Shown here piece by piece: positions 12,001-23,186 of a stretch of DNA of 64,000 nucleotides. How positions within the stretch are numbered: position 1 is the stretch's first letter; every line of letters starts with the position of its first letter. Both the position numbers and the translations under genes were made by a program. The notes under the pieces were generated by a model that did not search any database, was not told the DNA's origin, and was given only the letters and a program-made list of their open reading frames with translations. The stretch is from Micractinium sp. NFX-FRZ. Its lineage: Eukaryota > Chlorophyta > Trebouxiophyceae > Chlorellales > Chlorellaceae. The stretch is taken from contig JAPTJF010000187.1 in NCBI GenBank assembly GCA_029339195.1, positions 45,954 through 109,953 of the forward strand. Reading direction: 5' to 3'.

Positions 12001-15000
12001 CGCCGCCTCGCCAGCCACTGCAGCAAGAGGAGGCAAGACAGAGGGTGGGTGCAGGGCAGAGGGGGAGCACAGAAGAATTATAGTGGCTGCTGCAAACTGT
12101 GGACGGTGTTCAGCAAAACAACGTCAGCTGCTTTCCGAGAGAAGTGCGAAACCCACACGCAGACAGAGTACGACCTGTTCACACTGTCGACGAGCCCAGC
12201 TGTCGTGGCTTCCTCCAACGCCTCGCCACCCCGCCCACGAATAGAGAGTTGGCACCCCACACACGAAAGGAAAGGACAGAAAGGACAGAAGAAGACGGTG
12301 ATCAGCTCACCCGCGTTGTCCATGTACAGCACATTCTTCACATCCTCAAACGCCTCGTCATCCTGGGTGCCCAGAGCCGCAATGCCCAGGCCCAAGCACG
12401 CGCCGTGCTGGATGACCTGCGGGGCAGCAGGAGGGGCAATAGGGTTGGGTGCGGGTGGTGGGGGGTACGCACAGGGAATGGGTGCCCCCGGCGGCAGGTT
12501 GGAACATTTAGACGAGCGCCTGACCAATGTGTTGCCAACTGCAGAACCCAACCAGACTCGCTCACTCACCCCCTTGCTCATATCCCCCTCTCAAACACGC
12601 GCCCTGTTTCTCTCACACTCCCGCGCACCTCGTGCTGCGTGGCCCGCAGGGAATCGAGCAGGAACTGGCGCACCCCCTGGCCGTGGCTGGTGTGGATCAA
12701 GCCCAGCGCATACAGCGCGCCGCCCTCTGCAGGGGTGGGGAGCAGCAGGCAGGCAGGCGTGGGTCGGCAGGGCCAAAGGGTGAGCATAGCCGGCGGTGGC
12801 AGGCAGGTGGGTGTGCATGCCACACCAGCATGCAAGCACGGGCATGGCGAACACGGCAGGAGACGCGGACTGGGAGCACGCTTTGGCAGGCAGCAGCCAC
12901 GTGCAGCATGGCCGGGCACCCACACTGGCAAGCGCGCGGGCATATGCATGCAGGCGGGCAGAGCAGGCGGTTGAGCAGGCGGGCAGCCCCCCGCAGGCAG
13001 CTGGCCCAGCAGGCGGGCCGGGGGAGGCGGGCGGGCGCACCGGAGAAGGGGCTGGGTGTGGAGCCTCCCGGTGCCGAGGGCAGGTAGGGTGCCATGATGG
13101 CGCGGCTCTTGCCCACGTTGCCGCGGTGGATCACGCCCAGGCCTGAGGGAGGGAGGGAGGAGGGAGGGGAGCGGGGTCAGGGTGACAGGCTCCTGGGAAA
13201 ACAGCTCGGCAGGAGTGTGGCCATCCTCACTCAGCCCCCGCCCCCGCATGGAGCTGTGTAAACCACAATACACACATGCGCGCTCCTCTTTTCCCCATGC
13301 AGACTGAAGACCCATCAAACGCTCAAAGCGCTGCTGCAACACTCACCCGCGGTGGCCGAGAACTTGGCCCAGTTGGTGGCCTTCTTCAGCCAGTCCAGGT
13401 TCTCCCGCAGGAAGGCGTCCACCGTGGTGCCGCAGTGCATGAGGGCGTTGGAGAAGACGGCGGCGGAGTGGCACACCGAGTTGCGGGGCTCCACCGTGGC
13501 GCGGATGTTCTTCAGGATCTGCGGGTGAGGTAAGGTGGAAAGAACGGGGAGAAAACACGAGGACAGTAAGAAAGAGGAAGAGGGGCTCCACGGTGCGCTA
13601 ATGTTCTTCAGGATCTGCGCAAGAGGGGGAGGGGAGTGCAAAGAATGTGAGAACGGATGGTGCGGGGCTCCGCGGTGGCGCGGATGTTGTTCAGGATCTG
13701 CGCAGAGCCTAGAACCCCACCCCACATGCCCCTGCCGCTCAGCGTGGTCAACGTAAGCCAGGGCTGGCCCACCCCTCAACCCCACGTATCATACACACTC
13801 TTTACTAACCAACATGCGTCAATCAGGTTCACTGCCCCACCTGCAGGTCGGCATGGTTGAGGCGTGCCAGGAACTGGCGCTCCAGCTCGATGGGCACATC
13901 ACCAGACAGCACCGTCTGCGGCAGTTCGGGGAAATGGGAAGGAAGCATTGAATATAGGCATTGAGAGGGTGGCAGAGGAGCGAGGCATGAACTGGCGGTC
14001 CAGCTAAATAGGCACAATACTTGAGGCAGGTTGGGGGGCAGAGAAGGGATGCCGGGATGTTGGGGGTCCAGTGTTGAGGAAGGGAAGGGGCTGGGAGGTT
14101 GATTAATTGCCACGATGTGGGAGAACACCAGCAGAGACATGGGCGCTGCGCTCACGCCGCAGCATGCAGGCAAGTGGGGCGGCATGCCACAGTACTCCGA
14201 ACCTGCTGCAACGCACCGCAGAACACCACAGCATAGCGGCCCAGCCCCCTTCCGACCTTCCCATCTCCCCTCTAATGCGCCCACCTTGAACAGCGCAAGG
14301 CGCTTCACAAACGGTGAGGCCTCCTCCTCTGCCGCCGCCGGCTCTGCAGCTGCAGCCGCAGCCCCTTCCGCAGGAGCGGCAGCAGCAGCCGGCTCATCTG
14401 TCTCCATCTGCTGCTCGCCCTCTGCAGCAGCAGCAGCAGCAGCAGGAGCGGCCCCTGCAGCACCAGCTGGCACCAGCGCATCCAGCTTGGCAGTGACCTG
14501 GCGCAGCGGCACAGCAGGGGAGGGTGGGGAGGTGAGCGGGCACATCATAAGGTCGGTGCGTGGTGGGCAAGTGCCAAGGCTCGCAGGCAGGCAGACAGGC
14601 AGGCGGAACACCAACTGCCCAGCACACCTGCCCTTTGGCCCTCCCTCTATGAACATCATTGCCAGCCGCACGCAACTCGCTAGACCACCCACGCACTTCC
14701 CCAGCCATTCCTCTCATCAATTCTCACGCCCACCCTGCCCCACCCACCCTGAGCACGAATGCCCTAATCAGCGCGCCCTACTCACCTTGAGCATGAATGC
14801 CTGCAGCTCCGAGTCCACCAGGTCGAAGGCAATCTGGTAGGCCAGCAGGGAGTCATCGTCGGAACCACTGCAGCACAGAATTGAGGGGACAGGCATTGTG
14901 AGAAAGGCAGCAGGCATCCAGGTGGCGGGCCAGGCTGGCGGCGGGCCAGGCAGCCGCCGCCCAGCAGCGCAAAAGCACCAGGCTCACCCCAGCAGGCGCG

Positions 15001-17010
15001 CCAGGATGGCTGCCACCTCATCGGCGTCGTCCAGGCTCATCAGGCACTGGCAGATGGCGCCGTAGTCGGGCTGCGGCACCCCCTCATACAGCCGCACCAC
15101 CAGGCGCAGCACCTGCCAGGTGTTAGGGAGGCACAGCAGAACATGCCCCGGGTTGGCAGGTGCAGAGGCAACAACAGCAGCAGCAGGCGGCAGCGGCACG
15201 CTATGCAGGTGCTAGGCAAGAGCAGGAACGGCTTGGCGCCTGCATCCAGCCCCAACCGCAACCCTGCCCCCGTCCCTCGCCCTGACCACATTGCCCCACC
15301 TGGCTGCAAAACTGGCAGCTGACACGCATGACAGCAGGAGCAGCAGCCCACCCTCGTGTCCACCTCTGCCCTCCTTGGCTGCAATATTGGCGGCTGACGA
15401 GCGTACCAGCAGCAGCATCCCAACCTTCTGCCCACCAACGCCCCACCTGGCTGCGGAATTGGCGGCTGACGAGCGTGACAGCAGCAGCAGCCCGCCCTCG
15501 TGCCCACCACCTCATCCCACCTGGCTGCGGAACTGGCGGCTGACCAGCAGGCGCTGGCTCACGTCCAGTGCATACTTGAGCGTCTTCTCTGGGTCTGCAG
15601 AGCGGGACGAGTACCAACAGGAAAGGGAGGCGCCTATCAGCAAAAACTGCCATGCAACGGCGCACACTAGCGCATAGATCAGCGCGTGTTCTCAAGGTCT
15701 GCCCGCACCCTGCGCCAAGCACCGCCCAACCCGACACTGCCGCCCCTCGCCCACCCAACTCCACACGACACCCAGCGCTGCTCTGCGTGACTGCCTTCTC
15801 CACCCCATCCACATGCCTCGCATGCGCCTTCTGTTTTCAGCCCACACTTGCCTAAACAACAGTGTCCCCACCAGAGCTGCCCATCACCTCCAACTGGCCC
15901 ATGCGCCTCCCATCCCCCCCATGCCTAGCCGAGGGTACCCATACACCAGAGGCGCAGCTCACTGCCACTCACCGCTGCTCCCCGTGATTGCCTTCTCCAG
16001 CTGGTCCATGCGCCTGCACTCCAGCGCCACCCCCACCGCCTGCTCGTACTGCCGGTCCGCGTGGCACCGCTCAAACAGGCGCTCCACAATGGAGACCAGG
16101 CGGGGATCCAGCGGGGCGTCGGAGGGGGACCGCCCCTCCGCCTCAGCCACGCGCAGGTCGACGTAGGTGTCGATGCAGCGGGCTGCGAGGGCAGGGTGGC
16201 AATCATAGGGAGCAGGGAAGGAGAGTGGGCAAGGGGCGGGAGCAGCGGCCAGGCGTTGAGACATGGGACAACGCGCAGGCGTGGGTGGGGGAGGGCGCAG
16301 TGGGCGGAGGCTGGCATACAAGGCAGCGGCCCATACATGCTGCATGTATAGCGACGCCAATACCGCATTTGGCAGGCAGTGCCACGGCATCCGCCTTGCC
16401 GCCTGAAAGTCCTTGCTAGCTGGGCAGCCAGCCCCTTGCACACTCAATACCCACCTAGGCGCCCACCCGCCCACTCACCCAGAATGGTCTGCACGTACTC
16501 GGAGGCTGAGCCCACATCAAAGAGGGAGCCAGCACCCAGGGCATAGGTCAGCGCATCATCCAAGTCACCCAAGTGGTAAAACACCTGGGAGCAAGAGGGT
16601 GGGAAAAAAAAAGGTCAAGCGGCAGCAGTGGCAGCACAACTGCCTCCCGCCCCGCTGCTGCTTCCTAACTGCGCCCTCCACCAGGCGGCCCCGCATCCCG
16701 GCGGGCTCCTACAGACTTCCTGAGGCCCCACCGACTACCCAAGGGCCCTGCAGTGCCGCCTGATCGCCGCGGGCCGCACCTTGGAGGCCACAAGGGCCGC
16801 GAGCTCGCGGTGCGAGAACTCTTCGTCCTCATACAGCGCCTCGATCGCCGCGATGGAGCTGGCAATCTGAAACCAGAAGTCGTGCACGCTCCTGTCCAGC
16901 TGCTGCAGGGCGTGCACTTTCAGGCTGTCGTCGTCCTCCTCCAGCAGCGCCAGCACCCCGGCAGCCGAGGTGAGGGGCAGTGCCGTGGGCTGCAGCACAG
17001 CCGTGGCCAT
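6083..17010 (-). CDS. RPN2: 26S proteasome regulatory subunit RPN2 (PSMD1)
   Basis: CDS complement(join(6083..6282,6559..6651,7060..7315,8749..8826,9018..9156,9443..9540,9825..9954,10253..10336,10630..10750,11065..11167,11615..11716,11920..12017,12311..12416,12629..12726,13041..13142,13347..13518,13841..13915,14285..14497,14786..14867,14988..15112,15521..15594,15973..16182,16479..16584,16780..17010)), 24 exons, all phases consistent, 1,031 residues (human 953). RPN2 is a scaffold of the proteasome base. Seen in order: N-terminal [14 protein letters not shown] (about 15-28) and VLYEDE-like region; an Ala/Glu insert about 280-345 with METDEP; proteasome/cyclosome repeats about 400-780 ([42 protein letters not shown]); [11 protein letters not shown]; a second acidic Ala-rich insert about 855-930; and C-terminal FEYIPS, close to human FEYIDD. 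Many introns contain degraded copies of exon edges, and the intron at 7316-8748 carries a transposable element. The start ATG is followed by TAVLQPT, slightly longer than animal forms. Confidence 0.96.
6811..7075. repeat. Exon-edge tandem copies in an RPN2 intron
   Basis: The donor end of the RPN2 exon 7060-7315 (coding PSSFT) is repeated twice further into the intron. Copies begin near 6818, 6946 and 7066, spacing 120-128 bp. The middle copy keeps the GGTGGGTGGG donor-like context. Confidence 0.8.
7344..7375. repeat. Left terminal inverted repeat (32 bp)
   Basis: Exact reverse complement of 8521-8552; similarity stops abruptly inward of 7375. Confidence 0.92.
8521..8552. repeat. Right terminal inverted repeat (32 bp)
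   Basis: Exact reverse complement of 7344-7375, followed by the GGGCA flank. Confidence 0.92.
9490..9680. repeat. Copy of an RPN2 exon start in the upstream intron
   Basis: The acceptor end of exon 9443-9540 (plus-strand text ATGGCGCCCATGCGGGTCAT) is repeated in degraded form around 9637-9675, followed in both copies by a GCTGTGGT tail. Confidence 0.72.
9724..9865. repeat. Copy of an RPN2 exon end in its intron
   Basis: TACAGCCGGTTGATGTGCTC occurs in exon 9825-9954 (near 9844) and again near 9728 in the intron, about 116 bp away. Confidence 0.78.
10314..10456. repeat. Copy of an RPN2 exon start in the adjacent intron
   Basis: CACAGCCATGGCGGCGCCG at about 10314 (exon 10253-10336) is repeated at about 10436, 122 bp further into the intron. 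Confidence 0.75.
10718..10915. repeat. Copy of an RPN2 exon edge in the adjacent intron
   Basis: The acceptor side of exon 10630-10750 (GGTGACGGCGGCACGGCGCA ... GACACGTCTGCA) has a diverged copy at about 10866-10912 with the same order of blocks. Confidence 0.6.
11470..11640. repeat. Copy of an RPN2 exon end in its intron
   Basis: The donor end of exon 11615-11716 (CACCAGCTCATGCGTCATCT, plus strand) is repeated near 11506, about 106 bp away. The preceding ACAAACACA-GTGTGG block is repeated as well. Confidence 0.8.
13486..13705. repeat. Three tandem copies of an RPN2 exon start
   Basis: The acceptor side of exon 13347-13518 (GGGGCTCCACCGTGGCGCGG then ATGTTCTTCAGGATCTGCG) recurs near 13582 and 13664. 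Both extra copies keep the CAGGATCTGCG acceptor context, so each could act as a decoy acceptor. Confidence 0.88.
15300..15545. repeat. Four 74-bp tandem copies of an RPN2 exon end
   Basis: CTGGCTGCGGAACTGGCGGC at the donor end of exon 15521-15594 recurs in degraded form at about 15447, 15375 and 15300 (spacings 74, 72 and 75 bp). The period is about the same as the length of the exon itself (74 nt). Most copies keep the donor-like CCACCTGG context. Confidence 0.9.
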
Positions 17011-17244
17011 CGCGGCTGGCTTTTGCCGATCGTCTGATCGAGTGTGCTCTGACTGTGGCTACCCCCTTCCAGCTATTCGATGGAACTGGTGGGGGCGCTG
17101 ATGACACAGATTTGGGCCCCCACGGGGCTCAAGGACGCGAGCGAGGAGCAAAGCATGGCGCGCAGCATGTGTTTGCAAGTCTCTTCTTGTCTCCTTTGCA
17201 ACGCGCATTGAGGCGGCTTATCGTTGCCACGATATCTTGCAGCC
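17011..17244. promoter_or_regulatory. Bidirectional upstream region of RPN2 and the PsbP-domain gene
   Basis: A 234-bp gap between two divergent starts. It should hold both core promoters and 5' UTRs. No specific motif recognised. Confidence 0.5.
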
Positions 17245-19412
17245 ATGTCCACCGCAATGTTGGCATTCCCGCTCGCCACCAGCGTGAGTTGGGGACCGCC
17301 GTAGCCTGCTGCCTGCGCTTCATGCCATGTCGTGTCGTCGTATTGCTGGAAATGCCATGTATACATCTTGATGACCCACGTGACCTTGTTGCAGGCCTGC
17401 TTCCGGCCGCTGTCGGCACCCTCTGCGGCGCCCCGCCGTCGCTGCCACGTCCGGTGGCAGCAGCGTCGGAGCCCCGCCTGCCGGAGCGCAGTGCAGCAGG
17501 ATGCGGCAGGCGGCGAGCGCACAAGCCCTGCTGCTGTGCAGCGGCGCAGCTTGCTGCTGGGGAGCTTGCTGATCGCGGGCGCCGCCACTCTTCCACCGCC
17601 CGCCAGCCAGGCTGCCGATGCATCGGCACCAGCAGCAGCTGATGGGGTGGCCAGCAGCAGCGGCGGCACTCAGGCAGAGGAGCTCGTGGCCTTCACCAAC
17701 CCTGCACAGGGATACACACTGCTGCGGCCTGCCAGCTGGGAGCAGGTGGGCGGGCACGGCGGGCGCTGCAGGTGCCCCTGCCTTGTGCACGCTGCCTGCC
17801 CGCTTGCCTTCCAACTGGGAGGGCCCGTCCTGCGCCCTGCACCTTACACTTCAAACTTCCATGCCCTCTAGCACCCCTCCACCTTGCCCTGGCTTACCAC
17901 CCTCCCACCCTCCCGGCTCTGCCTGCACAGGTGAGCAAGGCGGGAGCGGACAGCCTGTTCCGAGACCCCTCCCGCAAGAGCACGACCGTGGGGGTGACAG
18001 TCTACCCAGTCACAATCGCCTCGCTCGAACAGTTTGGCGACCTGCAGGCGGTGGGGGAGCGGCTGCTGGGCGCGGGTGCGTGGGCAAGTGCTGCTGTTGG
18101 GTGCGAGTGCATGCGGCGGGGGTGGGCTAGCTGCCGGGCTGGGCAGGTGGAAACAGCATGGTCAATGCAGAGGGGTGGCATCGAGAGGTAGTGGTGACCA
18201 TTGGGGGCTCTCTACCCAGCCGTGCCATACACTACCTACGGTGAGCAATCTTGGGGGCTTGCAGGAGGCAGGCAAGCGTGTGCCAAAGCACGGGCATGCG
18301 GGCAGCAGGCAGGCACGACGCTGGGCGGATGGGCATCTGTGCAGGACAAGGAGTGCGGCATCCCAGCTTGCTCTGCACGTTGCGGCCCTGCCTGCTGCCG
18401 ATCCCCGCCCATCCCCCCTCCGTGCTGGTACATAGTGGGGGAAGGAGAGCTCGCTCCTTGCTGCTGCACATGAGCTATTCACTGCGTTACTCGCATGCTG
18501 CAGAGCGGGCGAAGGAGGCATTCTGGGCGCTGCCAAGTGACGAAGAGACTCTTTGATCACTTTGATCGGTTGCCCCTTCCTTGCCATCATAACAAATCAA
18601 CCTGTGCCTGTCCTTTCCACCCTCCGCCGCTGCAGAGCGGGAGAAGGAAAGCACACTGGGCGCTGCCATGGTGGACCAGCGCTCCCGCGCCGACCCCGCC
18701 GCCGGCTTCACAATTTACGGTGAGCGGCTGCCCGTGGTGGGGGCTGCGCCTTGGGAGCCCTGACCTCTCTAGACATTACAGTGAAGGCAAGTACTGGCTC
18801 GACCTCCTTGCCAGCCCTCACCCCTGCCCCATGCTGCCAAACACCTGGCGATGCCCTGCCGCTGCAGATTTTGAGTACGAGCTGGAGAGCACACGGGGAA
18901 GAAAGCGCATCCTGTCCACTGGTGAGTGCGCTGGGGCCACCTGGCACATGGCTGGTTGCCTGCCACCACCCTGCTGGCCCTCGCCTCGATTCCCAGCAGT
19001 GTCACTTGACCAGTGTCAATCGACCTTCCTGCATGTCTCTGGCTGCAACCGGGCGTGCCGTGCCAGCAGGGTGTATGAAATTGCCCTGCCTCCGGCCACC
19101 ACCCCATGGCAACACCTGACTTTTTTTAGTGCTGCCTCTTCCAAGCCCCCCCCCCCCCCACGAATGCCATGCACGTTCCACTCCGGTCCCCGCTTTCTCT
19201 GAGCCCAAAGAAACACACCAACCAGATGCCTCCCCTGCCTTCACCCCCGCCCTCCTCCCCTGCTGCCTGCAGTGGCCATTGCTGGCCGCAAGCTGTACAT
19301 CTCAAACGGCAACGTATCGTGCGGCAAGGAGGCCAGCTGTGCAGCGCAAGAGGATGTGCTGCCCCTTGTTCGGCAGGTCACGCAGTCTCTGGCCATCGGT
19401 GGCAGCAAATGA
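17245..19412 (+). CDS. PsbP-domain protein of the thylakoid lumen
   Basis: CDS join(17245..17283,17395..17745,17931..18075,18636..18719,18868..18921,19273..19412), 270 residues, phases consistent. Seen: an Arg/Ser/Ala-rich chloroplast transit-like N-terminus (1-62), then QRRSLLLGSLLIAGAA with twin arginines at 63-64 followed by a hydrophobic stretch and a likely cleavage at ASQA about residue 86, the pattern of a Tat-type lumenal signal. The mature part reads LVAFTNPAQGYTLLRPASWE, then SLFRDPSRKSTTVGVTVYPV, and ends with the ELESTRGRKRILSTVAIAGR and KLYISNG strands of a PsbP fold. Known: PsbP and its relatives act in the lumen in photosystem II function or photosystem assembly. This one is a PsbP-domain (PPD/PPL) relative rather than PsbP itself, judging by sequence; which member is not resolved. 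The intron 18076-18635 contains a decoy copy of the next exon. Confidence 0.88.
18496..18670. repeat. Decoy copy of a PsbP-gene exon start
   Basis: CTGCAGAGCGGGAGAAGGA at 18630 (acceptor and start of exon 18636-18719) has a copy CTGCAGAGCGGGCGAAGGAG at about 18499. Both are followed by CTGGGCGCTGCCA. The upstream copy shifts frame into codons for ERAKEAFWALPSDEETL and a stop. Confidence 0.85.
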
Positions 19413-20865
19413 GGCCCTGAGAGTGCTGCCCCAGCTCCTGCCAGCACCCCGCGTTCCGGCTGGGCCGCGGCTGTTCTGCCGTGACCCCTCCTCTCCCTGC
19501 GCCCCCCTGTCCCTGCTGCACCATCACTCTTCCCTATCTCTTCTGCTTGTTGGCTGCAACATCATTTATCCCTATCTCTTCTGCATGTCGGCGTGGCAAG
19601 GTTTACAGCTGATGGGGCGCATGTTGGTATTCTTGGGTCAGCATTGCACACGAAATCGGGGGACACAGACACACGCAAAGATAGGGGGGTGTGGGGGGGG
19701 GAAGAAATGAAGAGAAAGAAGAGTATGAAGCTTGCACACTCGGCTCTCGGCGCTCGCTTTAACGCAACGCTGCGGTACCGCACGGCCCGCCTGGCAGGCA
19801 GGCAGGCGGCTCTCAAAACAAAATGGGGGCGCGGGGGCCTGGTGCCTCCGCGCCGCGCTCAGCAGTGCAGGGCAATGGGAGGGGGGGAGATAGGCTGAAG
19901 GTTGGGGGGAAGTGGGAGGTTGGGGGGCGGTTAGTAGAGGCTGGCAGAAGGTTGGGGATGTGGCCTTTGAGCTGCCGAGGGATGATTTGGGGTTGGCCTG
20001 GCAGGCAAGCGGGGTCAAGTAAGCAGGCGCTGTGTGGCTCAGCGATCCTATTACTGCGCACACTCATGCAAACAACGCGCCAGGCTGGGAGGCGCAAAGG
20101 CGCTGGGAGATGGATGGATAGTAGTGCATGGGGCTCGGCTGGACTGCGCTCGGCTGGACAAATGTGGCGTGCGTTTGATGGGGGGAATGGGGCAGGGGGG
20201 GCGGTACACTCCACCCTTCTGAGGGGGCGCTGGGCACAAACAAGTGGTCCCAGTGGGAGGGAAAAAAGGGAGGTCGGCAGGGCAGCCGTGACTACACAAA
20301 GCACAACAAGTGGGGTGGCCCGCGCGGGCAGCCGTCGAGAAACATGCGTTGGTTCGCTCCTGATGGCAGGGGAGGGGGGGTTCGCTCCTGATGGCGGCTC
20401 TCAAAAGATCAGGATTCTGGGGCCTTCTAGCAGCAGGAAAAAGGGCCGTACGTGGGCGGGCGGGGCGGGGGAGGCGAGGGAGGGGGAGGGGGGTAGTGCG
20501 CTCTCAATGGATGTGGGCAGTGACCGCTCAAGTCAGCAGTGCATGGTGGCGGGCTGGGAAAGAGGAGTGGGGGGCCAGGGGGGGGGGCGAGGCACCGGCA
20601 GAGGGCGATGGTGCGGGAGTCGCCGCGTGGGACAGATGGGGGCCTGGGGCAGCGCGCAGGCGGTCGGGGGAATGGCAAAGCAGGGACGTCAAGGTGCTGG
20701 CGGTGGTGCCAGCCACTAGCGCTACGAGGGTGGGATGCCGCAGCTGGCAGGCAGGCAGGCGAGCGGGCGGCGGGCAGCCGATACCGCCGTGCCGTGCAGT
20801 GCAGTGCCGGCCAGCAAAAGAGGGGGCCTCGAGGGGCTGGCAGGCTCAACTCGGGGCGCCTCGGT
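19413..20865. other. Convergent intergenic region, 1.45 kb
   Basis: Lies between the stops of the PsbP-domain gene (+) and the bHLH gene (-). It is rich in G-runs, CAGGCAGG simple sequence and purine-rich plus-strand tracts. Several open frames exist only because of base composition. No supportable gene. Confidence 0.45.
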
Positions 20866-23186
20866 CTATGCGCCCAAGGTGCCCTCCACACGCCTGCGCT
20901 TGTTCTCCTGCACACACAGCGGTGATGGGGCAGAAACTTACATGCTTGTGACGCTGGCTTACTGGCAACAAAACAAGGCAGGCGAAAATACTGTGTGGGT
21001 AGATCCACCTGCCAGCGCCTGCTCGTCGCCGCCTGCCGCTCGCTGCTGACGCCCGCTTGCCTGCCCCTCACCCTTGGTGCGCGAACGCGCCATACCCATG
21101 CACCAGCCCCGCGTGTCCCCACACTTGCGTTGCCGCATGGGCACCCACCCACACCTGCATCGTCGTGCCCAGACCACCCAGCAAGCCACCATGGTTGGTG
21201 CACCAACCCACCCGCACCCCCGCCCACCCACCTGCTGGGAGGTCAGCTCCAGGTGCAAAGACTCCAGCTCCTCATCAGTCGGTATGCCATGCAGCTCATG
21301 CAGCGCCTGCTGTGCCGCCGCACGCTGCTGCTCCGCGGCCGCGCCGCCCTCCCCTGGCTGCTGGGGGGCGCCGTTCTTTGAGGGCACGCTGGCGGAGCGC
21401 AGGCTGCCTTCACCGGCGGAGAGCGCGCCCATGCTGTCTGCCGCTGCCATGGCCTGGAGGCTGGCCGAATGCAGGCGGTTGCCTGCCGAGTCGGCGGGAG
21501 CGGCAGCCGCGCCGCCGCCCGTGCTGCCGGCCATGAGCAGGTGACTGCCAGACGACATCTGCTGCTGCTGCTGCTGCTGCTGCTGCACCGACGACACCGG
21601 CGGCTGGGGCGGCTGCAGGGGCGGCAGCCGCAGGTCAAGCGACTGCGACAGCTGCGGCTGCTGGTGCAGCAGCAGTTGCAGCTGCTGCTGTGCGTGCTGC
21701 TGCTGTTGCTGCTGCTGCTGCGCCTGCTGCTGCTGCAGCAGCATGGCCAGGGCTGCTGCCTGCACGGCAGGATCATGCGCCGGCAGCTGCAGGGGCAGCT
21801 GCTGGGAAGCTGCCGGGAGCATGGGCAGCGGCTGCGACAGCTGCACCCGTAAATCGTCCCGCTGCACCGTCTGCTCGGGCGTGTCATCTGCACCTGGCAC
21901 AGGCAGCAGCCAGGAGAGGGCACCAGGCTTGAGCGGCCTAGTGCAGGCGATGTGCGCAGGCACAATGGCGGTTGGTGCGCCCCAACCAGGCTCCCACAAT
22001 TGCAAGTGCGCCCAGCATCGATCACCTCAACGCCCTGACTGCTACAGTGCTGCCACATTGCTCCAACTTGCATAACCACCGCTGTTTTCACCCATCCCAC
22101 TCTCTCTCACTCAATGCCGCCACGCCCAACGCGCCGCCGCACCCAGCCGGTCCGCCGCCCGGGCAGCAGCACCCACCAACCTGAGAAGGAGATGGGGCGG
22201 TTGAGCAGGCTCACGCTGGGGGCCTGCCCCAGCTGGCGCTCCAGGTCCACCACCCGTGCCTGCAGGCGCTGCACATACGCCACCACCTCCTCCAGAAAGT
22301 TGGCCGTGTTGGCCCGCTCCGTGTGGGGCACCAGCTGGCGGAGCGCCTCCAGCCGCTCGTTGATTCGCGACCGCCGGCGCGCCTCTGCCTGCAGCGCGGG
22401 CGCAGCGCAGGAATTAAAGGTGAAAGGGAAAGAGTGAGTGCAGGGCGGGAGGGCGCGGAAGCAGCGGGCGAAGCGGGGAGGTGGAGAGGTGGAGAGGCGG
22501 TTGGGCAGGGGCGAGCTGCCGTACGGGAGGGGCGGCGGTGGGTGTGCAAGGGGTGGGGCGCTGGCAGCCAGTGCGGGCGGCGTAAGCAACCCGGTATCCG
22601 CATTGGGGGCACGCCCACGAAGCAGCAGCAAGGGTCAGCGAAAGCTTATGGGTTCACCGGCATGCCAGAGCTGAGCAGTACGGCATTTGCACATGCCGGC
22701 GGCGCCGTCAGCTGAGCACGTGCAGCCTGCTCTCTGCCCTGAGCAGCCCCATGCCGCACGGCAGCACTTGCAGCACACGGCTGCTCAGAAACTGTCATGG
22801 CTGTGTGCCCCACTTGCCTGCTGGTGACGTGCATTGTAGGAGCTTGTGGGGCGGGGCTCGCTGTTCGCCCGGGTGGCCCGCCCACGCGACGCCGCACCAC
22901 TCCCGCCGCCTCCCTGTGCGTCCTCTCCGCCCAGCAACGACTGCCCTCCGGACAGCGCCGCCCCAGCCAGAGCCTTCTGCCCACCCGACTGGGACAAAGA
23001 GTGCAGCAGGCCCGCCAGGTGCACGGGGCCGGCACCAGCCCCTCCCGGCTGCATGGCCGACTGCTGCGCCGCGGGCACCCCCAACAGGCCTGGTATCAGG
23101 TGGCCAAGATGGGAGCTGTTCTGAAGAAGCGAGGGGTCAAGGGGAGGAGCTGCGAAACCCCCGAGTGACTGCAGCGGGCCTGTCAT
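20866..23186 (-). CDS. Basic helix-loop-helix transcription factor with poly-Gln regions
   Basis: CDS complement(join(20866..20907,21232..21893,22181..22388,22818..23186)), 426 residues. The bHLH runs about 119-175: RHQQAEARRRSRINERLEAL, loop, then FLEEVVAYVQRLQARVVDLE. His121, Glu125 and Arg129 form the H-x3-E-x3-R pattern typical of E-box/G-box binders. A leucine-rich extension follows helix 2. Downstream are long Gln runs (QQQQQQQQ), a Leu/Pro/Gln-rich region and a basic terminal exon (ENKRRRVEGTLGA), possibly a nuclear signal. The arrangement resembles plant BIM-like bHLHs, but subfamily is inference. The first intron uses a GC donor (CAG|GCAAGT at 22817), needed to join the basic region in phase. 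The start ATG at 23186 is the best choice, though the frame is open further upstream. It shares its upstream region with LCMT1. Confidence 0.85.
21559..21585. repeat. CTG/CAG microsatellite in the bHLH coding region
   Basis: Nine uninterrupted CTG units (plus strand), encoding a glutamine run on the minus strand; further interrupted runs lie at 21660-21740. Confidence 0.9.

Noticed and set aside
11734..12783. A 349-codon plus-strand frame inside RPN2
   Set aside because: Entirely antisense to well-supported RPN2 exons 12311-12416 and 11920-12017 and their introns; no independent signal.
19593..20719. Long plus-strand frames downstream of the PsbP-domain gene
   Set aside because: Gly/Arg-rich composition from G-run DNA with no domain; lies in a convergent 3' region.
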